A stretch of DNA of 64,000 bases, taken from the NCBI GenBank assembly GCA_907163345.1, contig CAJQUN010000143.1, positions 1,426,001 to 1,490,000 of the forward strand, read 5' to 3'. How positions within the stretch are numbered: the first letter of the stretch is position 1; the number at the start of each line of letters is the position of its first letter. Positions 21,471 through 35,898 of this stretch are shown one piece after another. The notes below the pieces were generated by a model. That model saw nothing but the letters and a program-made list of their open reading frames with translations, did no database searches and was not told the DNA's origin. Origin of the DNA: Haberlea rhodopensis (taxonomy: Eukaryota > Streptophyta > Magnoliopsida > Lamiales > Gesneriaceae). Both the position numbers and the translations under genes were made by a program.

Positions 21471-24400
21471 ATGGACGAAGAGGAACACGAAGTGTATGGT
21501 GGGGAGATCCCAGACGAAGGCGAAATGGACGGTGACGCCGATGTCGACATGACTGCCGCCGAAGGTGACGCCGCCACCAAGGTTGTATATATTGTACGCT
21601 TTGTATCTATGAATATTTAATTACATGTGTATTTGATTGGATCTGCTGTATTTAGGAATTGGACGAGATGAAGAAGCGATTGAAGGAGATGGAAGAAGAA
21701 GCCGCGGCGCTTCGTGAAATGCAGGCGAAAGTTGAAAAGGAGATGGGTGCTGTTCAAGGTTTTTCATTTTTCTCGCCTTTTTTTTCTCTTTTTGGAATTA
21801 TGATTTGCTGCTTCCTTTTGCTGATTCTTAGTTTTGTCATTGTTGTGGGTTGGTTTTTATTAGTTATTGTACTTGAAACTGTCTTGTTTACTAGGTTTTG
21901 GTGTTAATCAGAAGCATTGTAATTATCTTGACTAATAGTTTCAAATTAGTATAATTTATTTTGAACATTACTTATGTTTGAGATCAAAATTTGGAATAAG
22001 CTAAGAATCAAAATTGAAATGAGGATTAAGTGGTGTTGAATTCTTTAAACTAATCAGACATTAGCATGGACAAATTAGCCATTTACATTTTTATTAAATT
22101 AAATTTATATAATCTAGAGAAATAAAATGTAAATCTATTATATCTTTTATTTGTGTGAAAAAGAAAGTTATATACATATATACGCACAAATATATGTCGT
22201 CCAGTGCGATTAAAAAATCACAATCCAAACCTGATTATATAATTGCTGTTTTTAAACTAGCTCGAGATCAATCCATAAAAACCCTTACCACTAAATGCTG
22301 TGTGGCTTTGGTAGGGCCAATCGGTTGAATTTATGCTTCCAGAGAACATATTACCGGGCATTACCCTATGATGTATAATTTATCTGGTTTAGGTTATGGA
22401 TGAGATATGACCATGATAACACGGTCCATTAACCAAGTTAGGGATTACCTAGTTTCAAAAAGTTTTTACTGTAAATCATGTTCACAAATGATCTTTGTGG
22501 TATTTGTTATCAATTTGTTCAAGTTGAGATCTACAGGGCTCTTGACAAGGAGTAAATTGACTTTTTTTCCTCAATTTTTAAATATATGTAATTGTTTAGT
22601 TGTAAGACAAGCTGTTTAGAGTTGAACCATTTATGATTTCTACAAAAAGGTTTTATAACATCTATCACAAAACTATTATATGGTCTTGCAGACCCGGTGA
22701 GTGCTGCTACCCAGGCGAGCAAGGAGGAGGTGGATTCACGATCTGTCTTTGTTGGCAATGTGAGTACCAAGTTTCTCTTAATTTTATTTTATGAGCTTAT
22801 GTAAGAATATGTCTCAGTGCATAGGTCGGTGATACATTTGTCTCCTTGGACCTATGTTTCCTCTAATTTTTATTTCATTAATTATTTATTGAGATTTTAT
22901 TACCCTGCATTCATTATTTTGTTGAGACTAATCCTGCTTTGCTATCCCTTGGTTTGGCAGCAACCTTGTTGTCCTTACGTTTGCTACATCCTTTTCCCTT
23001 TTTGTATTTTCAACTAAGCATTGCATATGTGCTAGCAACATTTAGGCCGTTCTCGTGTTTTTTCCCAATTGATCCATGATCATGACACCATCCAATAGAT
23101 GACGGTTACCCAACAAACGGCTATTGGAATTATTGATTACCTTGTCAAGAACTCGACTCAACCTGTTGGCTCGTAGTTTTGCCAAAACATTGTACACACA
23201 GCCATAAGAGAAACCAGTCTATACTCTCCAATCTTTACCGGGCCTTATGTTTTAGGCACTAGTACTATAAAAAAAGGGTTTCCCCCCTTAACTAGTTTAC
23301 CATTCCTGTGCATTCTGCTATGAACTTCATGAAATCCTCTTTGATGACATACCAGAACCCTTTGATAATCCGAAAGTTAAAGCCGTCCGGACCCGGGCTT
23401 TTTGAACTGTCACGGCTCCAAACTGCATTCCGTACTCGATCCTCTGAGAATTCAGCTGTTAAAACGTTATTTTACAAGTATAACTGCTCGAATCGGATAT
23501 CACAGATTTGTGGTCGATTCCAGAACTGTTGATTAAACTGTTTCTCAAAGTACTGTTGTACCCCTGCCACGGATTGTACCCCTGCCACAGATTCAACCCA
23601 TCGCCCTCAATTTCAAGGCCCAACATTTCATTCCTTTTCCTCCTACGGTTAACACACTTATGGAAAAAGATTGAATTTAGGTCTTATTCTTTAATTCACT
23701 TTAGTCTAAACTTCTGAACTAGGATCGTATCCTTCACCCTGATTTGTTCTTGAAGATTAACCACCTCGATCCATATCAACCCCCCTTGTCTGTAATGTAA
23801 CTCCCTCTGATCTGCAATTTCATCCCATTTATGAATTCTTCCTTCAGTCTCTTAAATCTTAACATCAACTTGTCCAAAAACCTCCTTACCCCAAGATTTG
23901 AACTTATTCTTCAACAACTTCAATTTTTCCTTCAAAATGAAGCCCCCAACCTTGAACTCGCATTTATATCCATTCCTTTTCAACAAAATCCTTAAATTCG
24001 GAGTGGTACATCCACGAATCAAGGACCCTGAACAGTTTAGGACCCAGCCCTCAATATACGTTTTTAGCATAATAGCACAATGATCTGACAGAGTTCGTTT
24101 TAGCATCAACACAATAGAAGCAAGCTGGATCCTCGTGCACTCAAGTGTATTTTTCTGGGATATTCTCCAAATGAAAAGGGACATAAGTGCTATTCTCCTA
24201 TCACAAAGAAATTTTATAACTCCTTGGATGTAACATATTTTGAGAATGAGCCCTTTTACCCTAATTCTTCCATTCACGGGGAGAACGACCGTAGTGAATG
24301 GAATAATTCAGTCCCTACCACACCAGGCTCAGCCTTTGCCCAATTAGAACACTTAATAACACTACATGTGAGATCACGCCCATTTCCACTGCCAAATCCG

Positions 24401-27400
24401 TCAACCACCACCAACAATAAGCCACCACAAGTTTACTCAAGGAGGAATCAGCAACCGGTACAAGTTCAGACGTGTTTCGACTCTTCAACCCGGCCAAATT
24501 CCACTGGAAATATTCAAGGTAATGCTTATCCTATCTATAATTCTGTCGAGAGTGATAATAATAACCCAGATGATATGCCTATTGGATTAAGGAAGGGAGT
24601 TAGATCTTGTACCCAACATCCATAGCCAATTTTGTCTCTCTTGATCATTTATCACATGCATCAAGTGTTTGCATCCAGGATAGATGAGGTCAAGATTCCA
24701 CCTTCAATTGACATTGCTTTGCATGATCCAGAGAGGGAAACTGCTGCTCTTGATGAAATTCGTGCTCTCAAGAAAAAAATCAATATATGGATAATCACTA
24801 ATCTTCAGCCTGGAAAAAGAACAGTTGGATGCAGATGGATCTTCTCAGTTAAACACAAAGCTGATGGAAGCATAGAAAGACAAAGCACGACTGGTTGCAA
24901 AGGGTAAACCCAAGCTTATGGTATTGATTACCAAGAACTTTGCACCTGTGGCCAAGTTAAATGCCATTAGGGTGCTTCTGTCGGTGGCTGCAAATTTGGA
25001 CTGACACCCTTTTTCCAACTGGATGTCAAAAATGCGCTCCTTAATGGTGACTTGAAGGAAGATATTTATAGGGATATCCCACCTAGGTTTGAGACTCCAT
25101 CCACAACTAATAAAGTCTGTAAATTGAAGAAATCATTATATGGCTTAAAGCAATCGCCAAGGGCATGGTTCCAACGTTCTCAAATGTTTTGAAAGAAAAT
25201 GGATATACATAGGCTCAGTCTAATTGTCAAATACTCAGAAGGGAACACGATCACGGTGCTTATCATTTATGTTGATGATATTGTTCTTACAGGAAATCAT
25301 GATGAAGAAATGACGCATGTGAAGGCCTTACTCTCGAAAGAATTCCAAAGGATCTGGTCATCTCAAATATTTTAGGGGAACGGAAGTAGCAAGATCAACC
25401 TTTGGAATTTATCTCTCAGAGGAATTATGTACTTTATCTCTTAAAAGAGACCTGAATGTTGGGGAGCAGGCCTGCGGGAAATCCGATGGATGCAAATGTA
25501 AAGCAAGGAGTAATAGTTTGTTCGTTGATAAAGGAAGATACCAAAGATTAGTTGGCAAACTGATTTATCTTTGACACACCCCAGATATCGGATTTGCTGT
25601 TAATGTGGTCAGCCAATTCATGAATAATCCAGCCAAAGATCTCATGGAAGCAGTATACCGTTTATTGAAATTCCTCAATAGAAATTCGAGAAAGAGATAC
25701 TGTTTAAAAAGTCTGCAATCAATCAGAGATGTAAACGTATACAATAATGCTGACTAGGCAGGTTCTCATGCAGATAGAAGGTCCACATCTGGCTAGTGCA
25801 CCATTGTGTGGGGAAATTTAGTAACATGGAGAAGTGGATCGACCCTTCGTAAGTGGAAATATCGAGAAAAGAGTCATTGGACGTAACTACATTCCGGAAA
25901 CATGCAACTTGCAGACATCTTGACTAAGGCGCTTCACCATCCTCATTTTGAAGACCTAAGTTCCAAGATGGATATAATCGATATATATGACCTAGCTTGA
26001 GGGAAGTGTTAGATAATATAGTAGAATAGATTAGCTAAGAAGATATGATAAATATTAGACTTCTGACTTCTGAATTATTATTTTTATTATTAGATAGTAT
26101 CTAATTTTAAGATCCCTAAGATCTAGGGAAATCAGGTAGGAAGAGTTCTATATATGCACCTTGTATCTTATTCAATTCATTCAGAAAGAGTTCCCGTTCC
26201 CTACGAAGTTTGTTTTTCGCTACAAGGTAAATTATTAATATCCATAATAATCATATCTTCATTCTTGTTGAATGAAGCATCAATAGCTTCCTTAGTCTTA
26301 TCAATGCCTTGTATATATAGGTCATTGGAGGCTTTTTTTGCCATTTACCGGTTGAAGCACTTTTAATATTTTTCCTCATTTATACATGCTAATGGTTCGA
26401 GTGAAGACCGATATTCGATTCAATAAGCTAGGGGAATCCAACAAGCAAGGGATTGAGGGCGTTAGCACGCACACCGATTTTATCAACATAAAAACTTCTA
26501 TTGCCATTTACCTTGCGCATCCTTTGCAAATTGAACAGTGGTCACTATCTGAAGTAAACATTGTAGAAATAGGGAAAAGAAGATCCTATTTTCTTATTAT
26601 TCCAGTGGTGAGATGTTAGGGCCCGGTCCTAATCATGCGTTTAATTATCACACAATGATTATTTTACGTTAACAACGGAAGATTATTTAAAATTTATCAA
26701 CATGTGGCCCAAAAATTTTCGATTTTACATATATCATAGTACTAGAAAATATGTAATTCTAGTTTCACAATTTAATATGTTATTCATCGCATAAGCATCA
26801 CGTATAAACTTCCCAGTAATGTAATATTTAAAATACAAATACTCGGGGCATACCCCGGTAAATTGAATCGAGACACAAAATATAAAACATAAACCTGAGC
26901 TCACACTCAAGGAGCTCTGATATTCATCGATACTTCATCTCGAGCATCCGTAGTACGTCCACCTGTACCACCTGTCATGCCCATACAATAAAGACATGAC
27001 AGTCCCCCGCGAAGGGGTCAGAACCCAGTACGAGAAAATGGTAAAATCACAATGAATGACAAAGTATCATGCGTGTCAATGCATCATGCAATATCATAAT
27101 CTCATGTGATGCATCTCAATATATCATGTCATCATATATCTTGCAGTTCAATGTATTATGTAATCACATACTGCAGTTCATCATGTCATATAATCACATA
27201 CGTAGCAAGTAATGACAAGTAAATCATACCCCGGGAACATCACATGTCTTTGCCAGACGTCGTGATAGAACCGTTTTTCTATGTACCTCAAACCATTAGC
27301 TAATTACCAAGTGATCCTCGACTCGATCTCAGGTTTAATAAACGTGGTCATAACAGTTCCAAAGACAACATAATGTTACATACTAGCCTTAAACTTATCA

Positions 27401-28930
27401 AAATAATACTCACACTTAGACCCAAAACCAATTCTCTAAATTTTAGCCTGCGCAACCGTACAGGCTCATAACTTGCCCGATACTTAATAAAATCACATGG
27501 GTCCAATTTAGTTTAAAAGCTAACTCAAAATGAACATTTCATCAGTTCAACTCATCTTCAAATTCGTTCATTTAGCTTAAGTAAAATGGCCAAGAACAAA
27601 ATGCTGGAAAAACAGGACAACTCACCCTTTTCCAGCTTGACCCGTTTTGGTAGAAAAATCATATCAAATCCATACAACCTCCGAATGAGCTGATTCCAGT
27701 TCGTAAAGTTCGACCACTTAAAGGTCTACAACTCCTATTTGTTATGCTAAGGCTGGTTCGACCATCTAGATGTAGTTCAGACCCAAAATATGACACATTT
27801 AAAAACTCGCCAGAATTTCTGAAATACTACTGTGGAGGTTCTAGTAAAAATGGCATAACTTCCTCATTTTAAATCCAAATAGTCTCAAATTTCGGACACA
27901 GAAAGACAACTCAAATATCTACAACTTTCATGAAATGACCGACATCAAATTTGAAACCAAATTTTGTCAAAAACTCGAAATATTTTCTGCATGTGCAATA
28001 CAAGACCATGCAGGATCCCGAATGAGCGTAGCTTAGTAAAATAAGCATAACTCTTTCATATTTACTCCAAATCACATGCATATTTTTTAAAAACGCATAA
28101 AATTCGAATATCTACAACTTTTGTTTGAACCTCAACCTCAAATTCGAAACTTAACTAAACCCAAAATTCGAAATAACAGACACATGTATACTGAAATCGG
28201 ATGAACACTTTTGACAGCTAGTTTTCTTGCTATAGTTCATAATTTTCGACCCAAAATCACTAAGGATGATGAAAAACTTGAAATGGAGGTTATACCTTCC
28301 TATATTTAGATGTTTTGAACCCAAGACCATCATTCCCCACCAGATTTGGGTCACTAACAGCTGCTGCCCCTTGCAAGAACTCCTAGCTTGCTTCAACTCT
28401 CAATGTTTCGTGATGCATTCTACTCCTCTCATCTTGTAGTTCATTATTCTTCCATTGCATGTGAATTTTAATCAACTCTACCTATGTATTTAAGGAGAGA
28501 AGAGTTCGAAATTTTGGGAAATGGAAGAGGAGGAGATGAGTTATCAAGGAGGAAGAATGATGATGGAAGAGAGAGGAGAGGGAGTCTTGCATGGTGGTTC
28601 AATTAAAATCTGAAAAGTGTTCTTGGAAATGGTGGAGTGTTTTTTTCGAAAATTGGGAGACAAGAACAAGAAAGAAATGGGTGATGTGAACTAAGTAAAT
28701 GGTGTAGGTTGTCTTGTCTCTTCTCTTGTAAGAAGCAAAATTGAATCATGCATAAAAAAAAAATGTCTTGGGCGATGCAAACAAGGCTAAGTCTTGCATG
28801 ATGGTTCAATTTTTTATTCTATGGTAATCCATGTGTCCATCAAACACACAAGTGCCAAGCCATCTAGGTATTTGGTTAGGATTTATTAGTGTTCTAAATC
28901 TTATGATAATTAAATGTATTGGGCCATATG

Positions 28931-28991
<61 letters not shown>

Positions 28992-31900
28992 CTTTATTTT
29001 ATCCCAATCGATGCAAGCCTTTGCGTTGCGGAACACCTTAAATCATATTCTCAACTTTTAATCATCCGAGTTTGCTTAATAATCAATAAACCGGATTAAT
29101 TATTAACGGGACCTTACATTTCTACCCCCCTTAAAAAAATTTCATGCTCGAAATCACGACAATTACGAATTCCAACACTTAAATTACATTCGTCCGGCTT
29201 ACAATTCATCGAACGATCGTATGAACTAAACATGGGATACAAAACGATGTTCTCAGATACTTATGGTCATTCTTGTCGCATCTTGGCTTCCAAATCCCAT
29301 GTTGATTCCTATGTGCCATGGTATGTCATCAATGGTTATGATTATGTAGTACATTCTCAATATTGTTCACAAATCAAATAGATCGTCCCTCAAGGACAAG
29401 GAACTATTCATCTCAATCTCTCTCGGTTGAAATATGCGAGATGGATATGGTTGCAACTTTCTTAGTATAGGTACATGAGGTACATCATGTATTATCGGAA
29501 TCTTCTAAGATCTGATAATGACCAGTGTATGAGGTGACAGTCTACCTCGAACCGATTTATCCCATAAATAGATTCTGGAGAATACTCCATCGCTGATCTC
29601 CAATTCTAATGATCTTTTTCTCTTGTTGGCAGCGCTGGCCTGCCTATTTCAGGATGCCTTCATATATGTTCTAAATCTTATAGTATTTCATCGTGTCATC
29701 TTCAGAAGAATCTCCCTTGGTCTCTACTTTCAAGTGCTCTATTCAAAGCTTCATCTGTTAATTCAGATCGTCTGAATATGGTAGATAGTACTCATCATCA
29801 ATTTTTGTATCCATAGATTGCTTGGAAACTCCATATCTCGCTACAAGTTTCGGATCTCTGTTTGCAATAATGGAAACTTGTACTCCGTATACACGAATCA
29901 CATTATCAATTGTGCTGTTGGAGTCTAAGTCTCAAGCCTTCAAATCGTTGAGATAAACTATAGCTAAAAAATACAACAATCGGTACAACAAAATGCCGTC
30001 TTCGTGGCTAAAATGCCCTTCAAGATGCGTATAATTTGTCGTAAGTCAGTCATACATGCATAGATGCTACCTTGGCATCTAGAGTTTTACAACTCAAATA
30101 ATCCGTTTCTTGATCCATTTTTCCTGGTTGCTACTGAAATTCACAGTAAAAGTCTTTTAGTAGTTTTAATCATCATCTCTGATCCGTATTCAATTCTGAC
30201 TGAGTGCTTATATTTATATTTATATACCAACATCTTGTAGTCAGGGTGAATAGTGAACTGCTTTCCATATAAATAGTGGTGCCATTACATCAGCACAACA
30301 GTGATGGCGGTTAATTCGAGATTATAGACATAATGTCAATTCTCTTGAGTTTTCAATTGCCTTGAAATATCGGCAATACTTTCCATACCACATGAGGATA
30401 CTTTTCCAATCCTCTAGTTGACGTGTTTGCATAATCACATATTCTCTTGATCCAGATGGCTACGCTAATACTGAAACTGTAGTCATTTGCTGTTTCAATT
30501 TATGAACACAGTTTTCTTATGCATCTGACAACTGAATCTCTGATTCTTCTTGGTCAATTGGGTAGGCTATCTATAAGAATTACTCCTGTAACGCCTACAA
30601 TGGCCTGTCAAAACCCAAGAAACTTAAATTTTTTGCACACTGGTTGATCTGGGCCAAAAATTATCACAGCCCCTATTTTACTTGGATCAACTGATATCTT
30701 TCGAGTAGAATCTTAAGATCCAAAAACATAACTCGATTCAACCAGAAATTACACTTTGATTGTTTAGTATACAATCAGACTTCTTGAAGTGTCTAAAGAT
30801 CTATTCACAAGTGTTCCTTGTGATCTTTCTTGGTTCTTAAATTCATCAATATGTCATCAATGGATATATGTCATCAATGGATATTCATGAACACTGCTGA
30901 TACTATCTTTAGACCAAAAGGCTTTATTCAAAATTTAAACTGCCCAAATATCTGGTCCTAACTGTCTTAGGAATATCTTCCTTACTGACTCTAAGCGGAG
31001 TGAAGATTTATCTTTTTATAGACTGCTACTCCTTGAAGTTGATCAAATAGATCATCAGTTCTAGACAGCAAGTATTTATTCGTGACAGTAACTCGATTCT
31101 GATGTCTATAATCGATGCATATCGTCATCGTACCATCTTTCTTCTACACAAAAGAACTAATGCTCCACATGGTGACATACTCGAACATATATAACCTTTA
31201 CTCAGAAGATTTTGACTCTGCTTTATCAATTCCTTGAATTCCGCTGATGCCATCTTGTACAGTGTTTTAGCAATTAGCGCCATACCTAGCATCATTTCAG
31301 TGTCGAAAATGATTTCCTTCTCTGATGGGGAATCCCGAAATCTCATCTGACTAACACGTTACGAAGTTCTCTATAACGTCGAATTATATGGTAATTGCTG
31401 CTCTTCTATTGTGATACCAATATTATAATTCATATATCCTTAATTTTCAAATGATAACAACCGAAGCATATTCATCATCGATGCTAACAGTAATAGCATG
31501 ACATACTAGGCCATATCAATTCCATGTAGGACCAATTCAATGATCGAAATCATACTGTACCATTAAAAGAATGTACAGTATCTCGGTACTCCGTACGAGT
31601 ATCCAATCAGCCTTGTCTCCTGGTAGCACCATCAAGTTCCTGATCATGAATTATCATCATACTGTATACTACAGTTAATGCAATATAACTGTTTTGAGTG
31701 AATCTATCAACTGATGTGATAGTCAAATAAACTCGTTCAATGCGATCAAAATTAAAACATATACTTGCGATCACACTATATGAAATCTTTCTAACTTGAT
31801 CCTCTGTCAAGCGAACACCCTGGCTTGCTGAGGGTTTCGGAAAAAGCGGTGGAGTATTACTCCCACTCTGCAATTGACTAGACGACTGGTGAAACTGAGT

Positions 31901-34900
31901 GGATCAAAACCGAGAGCCACATTCAAAAACCACCTCTAACAAAGAGTATCTTCTATTGTGGTCGTATTCATCCCTAATTGTTAACTTTGAGATACTACTC
32001 TATCTGACTACAGTTTTACAAGACTTTCAAAACTCTACACATTTATCAGTAGGTTGTCTTCATCCTCAATAATTCACAAGATCCAGTAAACAACCCATAA
32101 TCACTCCTAGAACCACTAATATCTTCTCAATCTTCGTACGTTTCGATTTAAACCTTTGCGGTTTCTAAAATTGTTGCGGCCTCTGTTTGATAGACTATTG
32201 GAGCGACTAATGAATTGCTCCAAATATGAAAATTCGGCTTCTGAGACAACTGAGGAACAACGGAGTGCTTCCTCTAATCGATTCGATCTCAGCTTTCGGT
32301 CTATCGGTTAAACTGATTCAAATCGGAGCCTCACTTGAAAGATTCTGTCGTTACAGGCTCTTCTATAATACCACGAACGGATTCGTCCTCCTTTTGTGAA
32401 CCTCAAGGGTTCAACTCCGGGAAAGTATGCTAACCTGATCAAATAGTTCCAAGTGCAATATAATGTCACACACTAGCTTAAAACTCGACAACAGATTATA
32501 AACTTAGACCCAATATCGATTTCTACGTTTCGGCTCGTATGACCCTAAATCTCGGCTTGTAATTCATCCGATACTTAACCAAAACTCAAGGGTCCAGTAT
32601 AGTTTATTTAAAGGTTCATAAAAATAAACATTTCATCAGTTCAACTCATCTTCAAATTCGATCATATAGCCTATGAAAAATGGCCAAGAACAATTTGTTA
32701 AAAAAACACGGAAATCACCATTTTTTCAACTGACCAATTTTCATAGAAATATCATATTAAATTTATACGATGTCAAAATGACTCGATTCCAGTGCTCAAA
32801 GTTCAAAACCTCAACCGACTACATTTTATGTTTTATGATGTCAAGCTGGTTCATCCATCTAAAAGGTGTTTGAACACTAAAATCGTAACATTTAAAAATC
32901 TGTTTTCCAGCTTGAGCAGTGCTAGTAAAAATACCATGACTTTTTCGTTTTAAATTCAAATTGAGTGATTCCAGTCGCAAAAGATAGGCAACACAAAGCA
33001 CTACAACTCTTATTTATAGACATTTTCTGGAATTCCTAGCCAAAAATGCTCAGGAATCCGAAGAATACACTGCATGGGTATTTCCGCCCACATGCAGGGC
33101 TTAGATTATACACTTTTGGTATAAAAATCATAACTCCTTCAATATAAGCCCAAAATGAGTCCTTGTTTTTTTTAAATCGAAGAGAATTCAAAGACCTACA
33201 ACTTTTCTATTCATATCTACTTCAAATTCGTAACACAATTTTGTCGAAAATCCGAAAACCTTACTACATGTGCATTACAACCACATGCAAGACTCAACAA
33301 GAGCACATATAGTAAAATGAGCATAACTCATTCATTTTAACTTTAAGTCGCATGCATGTTTTTTTTTAAAACGCATAAAATTCGAATATCTACAACCTTT
33401 ATTCTTTACTCAAAGTCAGACTCGGACTTTAGCTAAGTCAAAAAGTCGACGCGATTTACTGCCTGAACATAAAAATCTGTAGATGAATTTCGCAGCAACT
33501 TTCTCTTGTTAAAATTCATAATTTTCGACCCTAGCACCTAAACCCAACTGAAAAAGACTTGAATTGAGAGTTATATCTTCCTAAATCTCCAATGTTTGAG
33601 CACGAACCATTACCAACATGCTGCCTAAGCCAAACACTCCAAACTCCTTGCAAGATCTCCTCCAATTTAGCTCAAAACTTGAATCTTCTTGATGGGTTCT
33701 TCTTCCCTAACCTTGTAGCTGCCAAAACCACCATTGCATGCTGGTTTAGATCAAGGTTTCAAGAGAAATTGGGAGGAGGATTTTCGAAATTTAAGGGGGG
33801 AGGAGGATTTTCTTTGATATGAAATAGAAACAAAAATAAGAATGATGGCCTTGGAAATGATGGGGTGGCTGTTTATTTTGAGGTTAGTGGAAGGTGAGTG
33901 GCTTGGCCAAGTGTCAAGCATTAAGCCACCTAGATGGTCTTGCAAGATGCCCCAACTTATGGATAATTAATTCTAGGTTATTTTATATCTTGCATGGTAT
34001 AATTGTTTATATGCAATTGGCCGTATATATGTATAGGTATACATATGTATTTTGATGTATTTTATCTTGATCGTATACAATGCGTCGTGATCCGGAACAC
34101 CTTAATTCGTAGTCTCAACTTTTAATCATCTGTGTTTGCTTAATCATTATTAAACCGGATTAATTAGTAACGAGGCCTTACAGGGTTCCACCAAATCAGC
34201 AAGAGAACACATGGTCGATAAGTCTACTGGAAACTTCGCTCCCCTCTTCGGGAGTAAAATCTCATCATTCCAGATTACCGCCCATCATCTTAATGGTCGG
34301 AATTATTCGCAATGGGCACAATCAATTAAGGGTATCACTGGTGAACTCTCATCTCCAGCCTCAAACCTTAACAATTGTTGCCTCAAACAACTTTTGAAAG
34401 TGAGGATTCTCATGTGCCTACATCTCATCAGCAAGCTTGGTCTCATCAACATCTATATCCAAGCTTGAAGGGTAGTAGATAATATCAAATCTATTGTTGA
34501 AGACTCATAAAAGAGGAGGAGACGAAGAAGAGCAGACGCAGACTTCCAAAAGAAGAGCAAACGCAGACTAGCAGACGCAGACTCCCAAAAGAAGAGCAGA
34601 CGCAGACTAACGGACATAGACTACCAAAATAGGAGCAGACACAGGCTCCAAGTAAAAGAGCAAGACTCCGAGAAAGAGGTGGAAGTCTCAAACAAATTTT
34701 GATAACATCTTGACAAAGGCTCTTCAATATCCTAAACTTGAAGACTTGAGTTCCAAGCTGAGCATGATAAACATATATGACTCAGCTTGAGGGGGAGTGT
34801 TGAATAATAGATATAGTTTATCTGATAGGATTAGTAGATAAAAGATTTGTATTTCAAATCTTATGGATTTTATATTTCTAGGAGTCTTTGGTGTTAAGGA

Positions 34901-35864
34901 GTCTATATAATAAACTCTTTGTATCTTCTTTTTAATTATGAAGAAAATAGAGTTTCTCCTCTACATAAATTCCTCCTTTCTACAAATAATGGTTGTTTGA
35001 AAAAAGTAAAGAGAACAATCTGTTATCTTGGAGTAATTTGTTTTGAATCATTAAGTTGATGTATGAGACTACGATTTAATTGTAAAGTGTGCAAAATATA
35101 TTTGAAGTAAAGTTTTTTGGATGTTTAAATAAAATTATGAATTTTTAAAACCGTCTATAGCTGAGTTAAATTTTACAGTTCGAACAAATACGTATGCTTT
35201 TTTACAGAATGATTTCTGTACAACATTGCTGCAGTTCCATTTGGCTGAGTCTGTATTTCTTCATTACATATGCCAAATTTCTTCATTTTGCTGAAGTGAA
35301 GTGTCACTATGTTTATCATACAGTTGTAGATCTTTCTTCATTGCATTAGAAACAGAACAGCGAATGAAGAATAATCTGTCCTTTCTTTTGGATCCCTTTA
35401 GCTGTAGCTACCATGGAATGGATGCTATGATGTTAACAAGGGTCTACTCATGATACTGACTGCAAATCTAAATGACTAAATCTATATACACGTGTTGGAA
35501 AATATGGAACACAAGGCATGTGGAAAATAAGACTTTTATTCATTCTCTAGTGTTCAAATAAAATAACCTACCTAGGTACATATTTATAGACTTTAAATCA
35601 TATTCCTACTAAGACTCTAAGGTACCGTTTGAAGCATTTTTAACTTATCCTATTCTTAGGTTAATTTTTATCTTATGTTGTTTTTTTATTTTAAGCAAAA
35701 GTTATCCTATCATATGTATCCCATTTTAATCCTACTTTCAAGCAAAATGACATATATATCGTTTCCCGCCAAAAAAATTAACTTACTTCCTGTAACTTAA
35801 TTCCAATTGTTATAATTATTATTATTTTATATATATTATTATATATATTATATTTAGTAAATTG

Positions 35865-35898
<34 letters not shown>

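Noticed and set aside
22407..23017. Small + strand ORFs in PABN introns 2 and 3
   Set aside because: AT-rich intronic frames of 60-80 codons without motifs, crossing or abutting splice sites.
26386..26619. 77-codon ORF containing KTSIAIYLAHPLQIEQW between the copia LTR and the gypsy LTR
   Set aside because: No family recognised. It ends at the gypsy LTR and may be a short pol remnant, but I cannot support that.
28806..29099. YIYIYIY-type ORFs over the (TA)n run (and at 41179-41373)
   Set aside because: Microsatellite translation only.
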